Shown: piece after piece, positions 17,464 to 25,405 of the stretch
How the letters are laid out: every line of letters starts with the position of its first letter
Position numbering within the stretch: the stretch's first letter is position 1
Origin: Candidatus Saccharimonadota bacterium
GTDB taxonomy: Bacteria > Patescibacteriota > Saccharimonadia > Saccharimonadales > Saccharimonadaceae
Reading direction: 5' to 3'
Assembly (NCBI GenBank): GCA_017510835.1
Contig: JAFWLZ010000028.1
Coordinates: forward strand, 1-45,513
DNA length: 45,513 nt
Position numbers and translations under genes: made by a program
The notes under the pieces: generated by a model
What the model was told of the DNA's origin: nothing
Databases searched by the model: none
The model's input: the letters and a program-made list of their open reading frames with translations, nothing else

Positions 17464-17916
17464 ATGGTTAAAACCAAAATCATACTACAGCCAAAGAAAC
17501 ATTTTCTCGATCGGTATTTTCATACCGACACAAAAGACTATATTTTTGGCCATTCTCAGCTATATTCATCAGAGATATTCGCACTCGGCGCAATCGCCGA
17601 AGCCTTTCGTCCGCATACAATAGTAAAAATCCCAGAAGTACACTATCCTTGGAAAATGAAAACGCCAGATTTTCTAGTTGATGGAATCAAATACGAAGTT
17701 AAGGCGCCTTTAGTTTTCAGGAGTATTCGCTTTCTAACTCAAAAAGCGGAAACACAATTAAAGACACCTGACGGTTTTTTAGTTATGGAATTAATGAATA
17801 TCCAAAATGTGCCACTCTGCACTTCTCTTCAATACGCCTATAATTATTTCATTAAGCGGAAACTTAAAAATTTCATCATTATGAACCGAGGCGACATTCT
17901 TTACTCTACTCGCTAA
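17464..17916 (+). CDS. Free-standing PD-(D/E)xK nuclease (CdiA_C-like)
   Basis: 150 residues. Residues 66-80 read 'KTPDFLVDGIKYEVK': Pro68-Asp69, then Glu78-Val-Lys80 after an 8-residue spacer, the textbook PD-(D/E)xK active site. The surrounding layout (an N-terminal helix pair at 33-52, the motif, then 'KAETQLKTPDGFLVMELMN' forming the next helix and strand) resembles the nuclease toxin domains at the C-terminus of CdiA-type contact-dependent inhibition proteins. Here it is a complete gene with its own promoter, no secretion module and no obvious protein antidote beside it. The flanks hold two predicted non-coding RNAs and an R-M operon. Alternatives are a defence nuclease or a domesticated toxin fragment. 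Fold confidence is good; role confidence is low. Confidence 0.7.
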   Translation: MVKTKIILQPKKHFLDRYFHTDTKDYIFGHSQLYSSEIFALGAIAEAFRPHTIVKIPEVHYPWKMKTPDFLVDGIKYEVKAPLVFRSIRFLTQKAETQLKTPDGFLVMELMNIQNVPLCTSLQYAYNYFIKRKLKNFIIMNRGDILYSTR

Positions 17917-17985
17917 CAGACAGGATTCAAGAATTAACACTGGACGAACAGATAAAAATTAAAGAAGCTTTTCAATTTTTTCTCA

Positions 17986-18017
17986 AAACAAAAAATATAC
18001 TCCTACTTTCGTAGGAG
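17986..18017 (-). terminator. Terminator of the ~110-base RNA
   Basis: CTCCTAC (18000-18006) pairs with GTAGGAG (18011-18017) around a GAAA loop, followed on the minus strand by TATATTTTTT. Confidence 0.75.
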
Positions 18018-18098
18018 GACGCGGGTATTCCCGAAAATCATCCGCGCATAATCGTACGGACCCTCTCCTGAGGTAAGTCCTGGTCTCCCAGAACCTAC
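17986..18098 (-). ncRNA. Predicted ~110-base structured RNA with consensus promoter
   Basis: Minus-strand unit with a TTGACG-17-TATAAT promoter. The 5' part forms a 14-bp hairpin (GAGGTAGGTTCTGG pairing with CCAGGACTTACCTC, closed by a GAGA tetraloop, with two G-U pairs). A middle section contains CGGG/CCCG or a longer CGCGG/CCGCG stem. The 3' end is the CTCCTAC/GTAGGAG terminator. No coding frame of note is present. The promoter's -35 lies in the last codons of the ABC ATPase gene. No known RNA family is recognised. Confidence 0.6.
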
Positions 18099-18102
18099 CT
18101 CA

Positions 18103-18131
18103 ATTATACCTTTCTCCCCTCTTTACGTCAA
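18103..18131 (-). promoter_or_regulatory. Consensus-like promoter of the ~110-base RNA
   Basis: TTGACG at 18126-18131 and TATAAT at 18103-18108 on the minus strand, 17 bases apart. This is one of the two best sigma70-type promoters in the window. It is placed over the stop codon region of the upstream ABC ATPase gene. Confidence 0.8.
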
Positions 18132-18779
18132 CTTCCCCCTTCTCAAATGCAACACCTTATCCGCATGCTCAGCTACACGGCGCGAGTGCGTCACAATAAT
18201 CACAATCTTCCCGTCCTTATGCGCTAGCTCACGGAAGATATCAATAATCTTCTCCTCCGTATCCTCGTCTAAGTTTCCCGTCGGCTCATCCGCCACAATA
18301 ATCGGCGAATTCGATGCAATCGCCCGCGCAATCGCCACGCGCTGTTGCTGTCCACCAGAGAGTTTATTGATTAAACGACCACCCTCTTCCTCGGTCAAAC
18401 CAACCTGAGCAAGATATTTGTCCGGCAACACTTTTCGCTTATCAAAGTCAATCGCCACCTGCACATTTTCGCGCGCAGTCATATATTTGATCAGGTTATA
18501 CGACTGGAACACGATATTCACATATTTCAGGCGAAATTCCGAACCGCCAATCTTGCGCACACTCTTGCCATTATAAGCAATATCCCCCTCCTGAATCTTA
18601 TCGAGCGCCGAAATGAGCGACAAGAACGTCGTCTTGCCCGAGCCGCTCTCGCCAACAATCGCATACATCTTGCCGGCCTTAAACTCCGCATTAATTCCCT
18701 TCAGAACCTTCTGCTCGCCCGAAGCATTCTGATACGAATACTCCAAATTCTCCACCTTCAAAACATTCGTCTTTTTCAT
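18123..18779 (-). CDS. ABC transporter ATP-binding protein, MacB/LolD type
   Basis: 218 residues, a single ABC domain. Walker A 'GESGSGKT' at 43-50, Q-loop 'NIVFQSYNLIKYMT' near 90, signature 'KLSGGQQQR' near 140, Walker B '[13 protein letters not shown]' near 160, and the switch His in 'VTHSRRVAEHAD'. The 'TGNLD' and 'LIKYMTARENV' features put it in the MacB/LolD/FtsE branch, whose members drive type VII mechanotransmission exporters. It lies 2 bases downstream of its permease, so both are one transcriptional unit. The likely cargo is a peptide, lipid or lipoprotein at the envelope; it is not defined. Confidence 0.93.
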   Translation of the reverse strand: MKKTNVLKVENLEYSYQNASGEQKVLKGINAEFKAGKMYAIVGESGSGKTTFLSLISALDKIQEGDIAYNGKSVRKIGGSEFRLKYVNIVFQSYNLIKYMTARENVQVAIDFDKRKVLPDKYLAQVGLTEEEGGRLINKLSGGQQQRVAIARAIASNSPIIVADEPTGNLDEDTEEKIIDIFRELAHKDGKIVIIVTHSRRVAEHADKVLHLRRGKLT

Positions 18780-18781
18780 AT

Positions 18782-20299
18782 TTACTCCTTCCCCGCCAAG
18801 ATTTCTTTAGGTTGATAGCGCATCATATTTACCGAAGGCAAGATCAAAGCCAAGATAATCACCAGATAACCTGTCGCGAATAGCAATACAAAGTCAATCG
18901 GTGTCGCATTGATATCTAGTTCAACTGTCTGCTCACGACCTTGTGCCATCATCTGCTTCATATTCGAACCTGCCCCAGGCATATCCGGCATACTTGGCAT
19001 ACCGCTCGACGAGTCAGACGAGCCACCCATTGGCGCAGTTGGCCTACCAAAGTTCTTCTCCTTTTGCTGCTGCGAAGCCGTTGTCTGCGACTCAAGGATG
19101 CTCTGCCCCATCGACTTTGCAAGGAATGTCCCCGACAAGGACGCCAAGACAAAGCCTACCGTTCCAACAATCACAAGCTCCGTCGCAATCTGCGCCACCA
19201 CATTTCGCTTGTGTGCACCGAGCGAAAGCAACACGCCCATCTCATAGCGACGATCACGCACATTCAAAGTCACAATCAAGGTCACAATGATTATTGCTGC
19301 CACAATCACAATAACAAGAATCGTCGTCGCAAAGCTACCGACACTCTCAATCGAGCCAGCCATCGCGTCATATTCACTCGTATCGACCGCGACCTTCATA
19401 TTGTTCTCGGCTAGTTCCGGGAAATCCGCTTTAATCTTCTCAAAAAACTCCTCTGCCTTATCCGAGTCGAGCATATAATAACTTACATTCCCAACGTCGA
19501 AGTTCCCGTTATTATAACCTTCTTCTTTCAAGAACTTCGCCGCCGTTGCGGTATTCATATAAATCGTATTCGCATCCGCACGTTCTTCACTCGTATCATA
19601 AATGCCAATCACCGTCAGCTTCACTGAACTCGTCGAATAAACATTTTTAATCTTAAAAGTATCCCCAACTTTCAACTCGTTTAGCTCCGCAAACTCATAA
19701 GAAATCAAAGCACTGTCATCTGTATCCTCATCGAAATACGTACCATCTTTAATTTCCATCGTCTCATTTTTAACTGCCGAAATATATGCATACGCATTGA
19801 TACCGGAAATCGTAATATCCTTATCTAGCTCTGCATCATCGTCGCTCTGGCTAGAATCAGGTGCACCCGGAAATCCACCAGGACCACCCGCGCCAACGCT
19901 CGGCTGTTCGCTCTCGACCGTCTCGAGCTCATTCGAATTCGCTGACGCGCTCACCTCATAGGAATAATCTTTTACATACTCAGAGTAGCCCGCAATCTTG
20001 TTTGCCGTCTCGACGCTTACCTTCGGTCTCGACATCTGACCAAACATCTCTTTACGATCCGCTCCAGACTCCATCTGCTCTTTCTGCGACTCACGAATTG
20101 CGTCCATATCTGCCTGCACCGTCACCGTTCCGCCGAGTGTCGACTTCGCGTAATCCATCTGCGCACCTACCGCAGTCTTAATTGTTATTGTCGCGAGCAC
20201 CAAGTTCGCCATCATGAAGAAAATCAGCGTCAGCACAATCGTCCGTCCAAGCTTCCGACTAATCGACAGCCAGCTCCTCTTCAGCATGTTCTTAAACAT
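18782..20299 (-). CDS. ABC transporter permease, MacB/FtsX type
   Basis: 505 residues with the four-helix FtsX-like topology: helix 1 at about 16-40, a periplasmic-type extracellular domain (about 45-330, MacB_PCD), helices at about 328-350 and 375-400 ('ATTILVIVIVAAIIIVTLIV', 'VIVGTVGFVLASLSG'), and a final one at about 470-492. The extracellular domain carries a Gly/Pro/Ser-rich insert (about 135-155), and a second low-complexity insert (about 405-450, Met/Pro/Ser) lies before the last helix. The conserved motif after helix 2 is 'RDRRYEMGVLLSLGAHKRNV'. The Shine-Dalgarno AGGAAGAGG sets the ATG at 20299. It pairs with the ATPase at 18123. Confidence 0.9.
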   Translation of the reverse strand: MFKNMLKRSWLSISRKLGRTIVLTLIFFMMANLVLATITIKTAVGAQMDYAKSTLGGTVTVQADMDAIRESQKEQMESGADRKEMFGQMSRPKVSVETANKIAGYSEYVKDYSYEVSASANSNELETVESEQPSVGAGGPGGFPGAPDSSQSDDDAELDKDITISGINAYAYISAVKNETMEIKDGTYFDEDTDDSALISYEFAELNELKVGDTFKIKNVYSTSSVKLTVIGIYDTSEERADANTIYMNTATAAKFLKEEGYNNGNFDVGNVSYYMLDSDKAEEFFEKIKADFPELAENNMKVAVDTSEYDAMAGSIESVGSFATTILVIVIVAAIIIVTLIVTLNVRDRRYEMGVLLSLGAHKRNVVAQIATELVIVGTVGFVLASLSGTFLAKSMGQSILESQTTASQQQKEKNFGRPTAPMGGSSDSSSGMPSMPDMPGAGSNMKQMMAQGREQTVELDINATPIDFVLLFATGYLVIILALILPSVNMMRYQPKEILAGKE

Positions 20300-20354
20300 C
20301 CTCTTCCTTTCTGTTATTTTTCTCTATTATCTCGTTCAAGCTTAAAACGAGACT

Positions 20355-20386
20355 TAAAAAATCAGCCGCATTTATTGCAACCGACT
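20355..20386 (-). terminator. Intrinsic terminator after small membrane protein gene
   Basis: AGTCGGTTGCA and TGCGGCTGATT form an 11-pair stem (several G-U pairs) around AATAAA, followed by a T-run on the minus strand. It separates the small membrane protein from the ABC permease. Confidence 0.6.
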
Positions 20387-20397
20387 TTTAATTCTAT

Positions 20398-20919
20398 TTA
20401 GAACGTACCGTTCTTTTTTGAACCAGTCGACTTATTGATAGCTGTCCCATTCTTATTCTTTTGCATAGAGCAAGCCAAAATCAACACTAACAAAATGACG
20501 CCATTTATAACACAGGTAGGAACAGTTATTATAGCAATTATTGATACTGGTTGAGGATTGGAAAAAAGGATAATTGTAGCCACAATAGAAATCGCTTCAA
20601 TGACCCCACTCGCCAACGCTAAAGATTGCAATAGCGCTAACTTGCGGTTTGGCTGCTGCGTCATTTGTGGCGCACCGTCCCCACTCACGGATACAGGATT
20701 TGCACCTGGCATTGCTCCCGCTACTGGCACATTATTTATTCTTTTCATCTTCTGAAAATAAACCGAAGCACTATAAGTACTAAGCACAAATAACACTAAC
20801 ACATAAATCCAAAAGATATCACCATTCCCAAAGAGCTGTATTAACGGAAACATCGAAATACTAGCAACAAGTATTAAGATATTTAATAATATAGCTTTTC
20901 GAGAAAACACTTTATCCAT
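20398..20919 (-). CDS. Small four-helix membrane protein, unknown
   Basis: 173 residues when started at ATG 20919, which follows a TATAAT box by 6 bases. A longer frame exists but runs antisense through ppa and is a shadow. Hydrophobic segments lie at about 8-28, 32-52, 100-125 and 130-155; a Gly/Pro/Asn-rich cytosolic loop with 'GAMPGANPVSVSGDGAPQM' sits between the pairs. The C-terminus is Lys/Asn-rich and ends in 'KKNGTF'. There is no family match from memory. It stands alone between the ppa terminator and its own terminator. Confidence 0.7.
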   Translation of the reverse strand: MDKVFSRKAILLNILILVASISMFPLIQLFGNGDIFWIYVLVLFVLSTYSASVYFQKMKRINNVPVAGAMPGANPVSVSGDGAPQMTQQPNRKLALLQSLALASGVIEAISIVATIILFSNPQPVSIIAIITVPTCVINGVILLVLILACSMQKNKNGTAINKSTGSKKNGTF

Positions 20920-20925
20920 AACCTT

Positions 20926-20931
20926 ATTATA
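20926..20931 (-). promoter_or_regulatory. -10 element of small membrane protein gene, leaderless arrangement
   Basis: TATAAT on the minus strand, then 6 bases, then ATG at 20919. It sits right after the T-run of the ppa terminator. Confidence 0.65.
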
Positions 20932-20935
20932 TATG

Positions 20936-20965
20936 AAAAAAGAAGTCGCGACATGCGCGACTCCT
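20936..20965 (-). terminator. ppa terminator carrying the dispersed AAGTCGCGACATG element
   Basis: AGTCGCG (20944-20950) and CGCGACT (20956-20962) form the stem around ACATG, followed by six T on the minus strand. The core AAGTCGCGACATG recurs twice near 36150-36240. Confidence 0.85.
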
Positions 20966-20989
20966 TTCCTTTTCAAAGTAAAGCGTTTT

Positions 20990-21523
20990 CTAGTTCGCCT
21001 TCTGCCAGCGTTCAATCGAAGCTTCGATAACTTTCGTAGCCTCATCGACGCCAAAGAAACCTTTAACCGTAGTTGTGCCAGGTTTCTTGAGATCCTTGTA
21101 ATGATTGAAGTGGAACTCAACCTGCTCGAACCAGCGCTTTGGCAAATCTTCAAGCGTCTTAACAGCGTCACCGTTGTTACGATCATCGTCAACGACCGCG
21201 ATAATCTTATCGTCAACTTCCCCATCGTCAACGAACTTCATCACGCCAAGCACGCGCGCCTTGAGATAAATACCAGTCGTAAGTGGCTGATCAGTTACAA
21301 CGAGAACATCTAGCTCATCACCATCCTCATCAATCGTCTGTGGAATGAAACCGTAGTTGCAAGGCTTTGCAAATGCAATTGGCTCAATGCGATCAAGCAT
21401 AAAGCAAGCGCGCTTGCGATCCCATTCAATCTTATGATTGCTGCCGGTTGGGATTTCGATTACAACGTTAATCGTACCGTCCTTATATTCGCCCGGATCC
21501 AAAATCTGGTTAAAATCTGCCAT
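20990..21523 (-). CDS. ppa: Inorganic pyrophosphatase (family I)
   Basis: Hydrolyses pyrophosphate to phosphate, pulling polymer synthesis forward. 177 residues from ATG 21523, chosen because AAGGAG lies just upstream; a longer frame would include the promoter. The signature 'DEDGDELDVLVV' (about 65-77) supplies the three metal-binding aspartates. 'IEIPTGSNHKIEWD' near residue 22 holds the phosphate-binding Lys, and 'YGFIPQT' near 53 and 'FHFNHYKDLKKPG' near 140 are also conserved. Soluble and cytosolic. It is divergent from gap, with promoters that overlap. Confidence 0.97.
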   Translation of the reverse strand: MADFNQILDPGEYKDGTINVVIEIPTGSNHKIEWDRKRACFMLDRIEPIAFAKPCNYGFIPQTIDEDGDELDVLVVTDQPLTTGIYLKARVLGVMKFVDDGEVDDKIIAVVDDDRNNGDAVKTLEDLPKRWFEQVEFHFNHYKDLKKPGTTTVKGFFGVDEATKVIEASIERWQKAN

Positions 21524-21547
21524 TAAAAAACTCCTTTCGTTTCCCCT

Positions 21548-21574
21548 ATTATACAACACTAGATATGATATAAT
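21548..21574. promoter_or_regulatory. Overlapping divergent promoters of ppa and gap
   Basis: TATAAT on the minus strand at 21548-21553 serves ppa, and TATAAT on the plus strand at 21569-21574 serves gap. Only 15 bases separate them, so the -35 zone of each falls on the other's -10 and simultaneous occupation is unlikely. Confidence 0.7.
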
Positions 21575-21586
21575 AAGCATAAGTAA

Positions 21587-22627
<1,041 letters not shown>

Positions 22628-22628
22628 A

Positions 22629-23066
22629 ATGCATATCTATCTCGGCGCTGACCACCGTGGCTACCAACTAAAAAACGAAGTCATCGACTGGCTCGTTAAC
22701 CAACAGTTCTCCTATACTGATTTTGGTGCCACCGAATACAACGCCGAGGACGATTTTAATGATTATGCCAGAAAAGTCGCCGAAGCCGTCCTTAAAAACC
22801 CAGACGATTCCTTCGGCGTTCTTCTCTGCGGTTCCGGTCAAGGCATGTGCATGCAGGCCAACCGCTATAAGGGCATCCGTGCTGCTCTCTGCGAAACCGC
22901 CGACGCTGCACGTGAAACTCGCGAGCATAATGATGCGAATGTTCTCTGCATCTCCGCAGATAACGCCCGCGACCACTTTACTGAAATATTAGATTCATTC
23001 CTGGCTGCAAAACCGCTCCCAGATGAAAGATATAAACGGCGCTGCCAAAAATTAGACGAGGTATAA
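22629..23066 (+). CDS. rpiB: Ribose-5-phosphate isomerase B
   Basis: 145 residues from ATG 22629, one base after the gap stop; a longer frame overlaps gap and is not needed. RpiB interconverts ribose 5-phosphate and ribulose 5-phosphate. Landmarks are 'YLGADHRGYQLK' at the N-terminus, 'LLCGSGQGMCMQANRYKGIRA' with the catalytic Cys near residue 68, and 'REHNDANVLCI' with the conserved His near 100. The usual 'CGSGIG' reads 'CGSGQG' here. No clear Shine-Dalgarno is visible, so it may be coupled to gap translation. Confidence 0.93.
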   Translation: MHIYLGADHRGYQLKNEVIDWLVNQQFSYTDFGATEYNAEDDFNDYARKVAEAVLKNPDDSFGVLLCGSGQGMCMQANRYKGIRAALCETADAARETREHNDANVLCISADNARDHFTEILDSFLAAKPLPDERYKRRCQKLDEV

Positions 23067-23069
23067 TAA

Positions 23070-23720
23070 ATGGCTATCTCCATTGTCGCACCAACAATCT
23101 TAACTAAAAATCCAACCGAATATAAAGAAATTGTCCAAAAATATAACGCTTTCACTAAGCGTGCTCATATCGACATTTCCGACGGCACCCTCTCTCCAGA
23201 TGTTACCGTTAACGAGACCGCTTGCTGGTGGCCAAAAGGCTGGCAAGTCGACATCCATATGATGACTGCCAACCCTGCCGCTCATGTCGATAATCTTATC
23301 AAGCTTCATCCGAATCTCGTCATTTTTCATGCGGAAGCCAAAGACGACCTTCTCCCTATCTTTGACACGCTCAAGCAAAACGGCATGAAAGTCGGCGTTG
23401 CTCTCGTCAAAAGCGTTTACCCTCCTTCCATCAAAGCCGTTCTCGAAGCAGCCGATCACGCTATGATCTTCTCTGGCGAAATGGGCAAATATGGCGGCAC
23501 TGCCGATATTCTTCTCCTCGAGAAAATCCCGCTAATCCAGGAAATTCACAGCGGCATTGAAATCGGTTGGGATGGCGGCGCAAATCTTGAAAATATCCGC
23601 ACCCTCGTTCATGGCGGTGTAACTGTTGTAAATGTCGGCAGCGCAATCGCAAACGCCCCTAACCAGCAACAGATGTATGATGCCTTAATGGCCGAAACCG
23701 AAAAGGAGGATCCAATCTAA
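23070..23720 (+). CDS. rpe: Ribulose-phosphate 3-epimerase (divergent)
   Basis: 216 residues. The TIM-barrel epimerase converts ribulose 5-phosphate to xylulose 5-phosphate. The metal-site elements are present: 'AHIDISDG' near residue 30 (canonical form HxDxMDG, with Ser at the Met position), 'VDIHMMTANP' near 60, and 'EIGWDGGANLENI' near 175 with the second Asp. The phosphate-binding 'VNVGSAIANAP' is near 195. A GAGG lies about 10 bases before the ATG. The gene follows rpiB by 3 bases, and its stop overlaps the next ATG (TAATG). It is somewhat divergent from classical Rpe, so activity on a related sugar phosphate is possible. Confidence 0.85.
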   Translation: MAISIVAPTILTKNPTEYKEIVQKYNAFTKRAHIDISDGTLSPDVTVNETACWWPKGWQVDIHMMTANPAAHVDNLIKLHPNLVIFHAEAKDDLLPIFDTLKQNGMKVGVALVKSVYPPSIKAVLEAADHAMIFSGEMGKYGGTADILLLEKIPLIQEIHSGIEIGWDGGANLENIRTLVHGGVTVVNVGSAIANAPNQQQMYDALMAETEKEDPI

Positions 23721-24673
23721 TGGCACGTATCGTTAGCATCGGAGCCGCTCTCCAAGATGTCTATCTTATCGATCATGATGATTTCGGCACTAACAGCCGT
23801 GGCTTTTTCAACCAAATCGAACTTGGCACCAAGGTAGATATCGACAAAATCAAATTCGGCACCGGCGGTGGTGCTACTAATGCCGCTACTACTTTTGCTC
23901 GCCATGGTCACGAATCTATCTTTATGGGCTGCATCTCAAATGATCCAGCCGGTCAAGCAATTCTCAATTCCCTCGATGACGAAGGTATTGATTCCAGCTA
24001 TATTACTTATTTGAACCGTTACCAGACCGGTTATTCTGTCGTCCTGCTCGCTCCGAGCGGCGAACGCACCATCCTCACATGCCGCGGCGCCAGCGCCCAC
24101 TTCGATGCGCTAAGCCCAGATGACCTCGAGACCGCCTGCCCTGACTGGCTCTATGTCACCACCTTCCGTGGTGAGATGGATATACTTGATCGCTTCTTCA
24201 CGAAGGCTAAATCACTTGGCACAAAAATTATGTTCAACCCAGGAAACCTCGAGCTCGAGCATCTTCGCAAGTTCCTTGGTCTTCTTACTGACGTTGACGT
24301 TCTTCTCCTAAACAAGTCCGAGGCTCAAAAAGTTGTTGAAGGCAAACTTCTCACCGAGCTTGTATCGAAACTTCGCAACTATGTTCCTAATGTTATTATT
24401 ACCGACGGCAACCAAGGCGCAATTGCCGCTGATAGTAAAGAAATCTACCGCGCCGGTCTCTACGAAGATGTCCCTATTAAAGATTCCACCGGCGCCGGCG
24501 ATGCCTTTGGTTCCGGTTTCCTTGCGGCCTACGCCGACGGCAAATCTTTCGTCGATTCCCTTATCTTCGCTAGCGCAAATTCCACTTCCGTCGTCCAGCA
24601 TATCGGTAGCAAAGACGGAATCCTTACAAAAAACGCCAGATTACATAATATGCCAATTGAGGAGGTTCGCTAA
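23720..24673 (+). CDS. PfkB-family carbohydrate/nucleoside kinase
   Basis: 317 residues. PfkB (ribokinase-like) signatures: 'FGTGGGATNAATTFARHG' near residue 48-65, 'VLLLNKSEAQKV' near 195, and the catalytic 'DSTGAGDAFGSGFLAAY' near 253-270 with the base Asp and anion hole. Family members phosphorylate ribose, fructose, adenosine or other sugars and nucleosides; the specificity cannot be read from the sequence. Its place between rpe and a LOG gene suggests ribose or nucleoside substrates. The ATG overlaps the rpe stop by one base, and its own stop overlaps the LOG start in the same way, indicating coupling. Confidence 0.88.
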   Translation: MARIVSIGAALQDVYLIDHDDFGTNSRGFFNQIELGTKVDIDKIKFGTGGGATNAATTFARHGHESIFMGCISNDPAGQAILNSLDDEGIDSSYITYLNRYQTGYSVVLLAPSGERTILTCRGASAHFDALSPDDLETACPDWLYVTTFRGEMDILDRFFTKAKSLGTKIMFNPGNLELEHLRKFLGLLTDVDVLLLNKSEAQKVVEGKLLTELVSKLRNYVPNVIITDGNQGAIAADSKEIYRAGLYEDVPIKDSTGAGDAFGSGFLAAYADGKSFVDSLIFASANSTSVVQHIGSKDGILTKNARLHNMPIEEVR

Positions 24674-25398
24674 TGGATGAAGCAGTAACAAACTGGCTAG
24701 ACGCCATCGCTAATGAAAAGCTCGATATCGATGATGTCGAACGATCTCTGCGTTACGCAAAAGACCTAGAAGAAGGTCTTGCCAAAATTCGCACCTTTGC
24801 CCAAGGCGTCACCATCTTTGGCTCTGCCCGTCTTCCAGAAGACGGCAAATGGTGCAAGCTCGCCGAAAAGCTCGGTTATGAACTCGCCCAAAACGGACAC
24901 GCCGTTATCACCGGTGGCGGCCCAAGCATTATGCAATCCGCCAACAAGGGTTGTTATGAAGCCGGCGGTCGCAGCATCGGCCTCAATATCGAACTTCCAC
25001 ACGAGCAGCATATCAACCCATATGTCACCGATTCTATCGAATTTCGCTATTTCTTCGCCCGCAAAGTAATGCTCACTATCGCTAGTAAAGTTTACGTGTT
25101 CTTCCCTGGCGGTTTCGGCACACTTGACGAATTCTCCGAGATTCTCATCTTGATGCAGGAAGGCAAAATGCCAAAAATGCCAATGTTCCTCATTGGTAAA
25201 AACTTTTGGAAGCCACTCGACAAATTCTTTGAAACTAAGATGCAGCGCCAACTTCATACCATTAAGGCGAACGACCGCAAAATCTATAAGATTACTGACG
25301 ACGTCACCGAGGTCGTAAAGGCCGCCAACAAGATCGGCCACCCAAGCATCCACGACAATCTATACAATAACTATTCAGACAAGAATAGCCACATTTAA
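24673..25398 (+). CDS. LOG-family nucleoside-5'-monophosphate phosphoribohydrolase
   Basis: 241 residues. The lysine decarboxylase-like/LOG fold is marked by 'VTIFGSARLPEDG' (about 47), 'VITGGGPSIMQSANKGCYEAGG' split motif (about 78), 'FFARKVMLT' (about 127) and the defining 'PGGFGTLDE' at 145-153. LOG enzymes cleave nucleoside monophosphates to free base and ribose 5-phosphate. Lonely-guy plant enzymes use cytokinin nucleotides, and many bacterial members take AMP or similar. Being last in the gap-rpiB-rpe-pfkB operon, it is a plausible source of ribose 5-phosphate for the upstream enzymes. The N-terminal 40 residues form a helical extension. Confidence 0.88.
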   Translation: MDEAVTNWLDAIANEKLDIDDVERSLRYAKDLEEGLAKIRTFAQGVTIFGSARLPEDGKWCKLAEKLGYELAQNGHAVITGGGPSIMQSANKGCYEAGGRSIGLNIELPHEQHINPYVTDSIEFRYFFARKVMLTIASKVYVFFPGGFGTLDEFSEILILMQEGKMPKMPMFLIGKNFWKPLDKFFETKMQRQLHTIKANDRKIYKITDDVTEVVKAANKIGHPSIHDNLYNNYSDKNSHI

Positions 25399-25405
25399 CA
25401 CTTAT

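Noticed and set aside
17294-17623. Plus-strand frame overlapping the RNA gene and the nuclease
   Set aside because: It lies antisense to the structured RNA and out of frame with the nuclease; no Shine-Dalgarno or family feature supports it.
18941-19414. His/Arg-rich plus-strand frame across the ABC permease
   Set aside because: Composition is typical of antisense frames, and the permease on the other strand shows full family motifs and topology.
20919-21231. N-terminal extension of the small membrane protein reading back through ppa
   Set aside because: It is antisense to the well-conserved ppa coding region, is Arg/Ser/Leu-rich like a shadow frame, and a TATAAT box with 6-base spacing marks the start at 20919.
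23062-23067. TATAAT just before rpe as an internal promoter
   Set aside because: Only 2 bases separate it from the ATG, the match arises from the rpiB stop codon, and a GAGG lies at Shine-Dalgarno distance, so operon read-through explains rpe.
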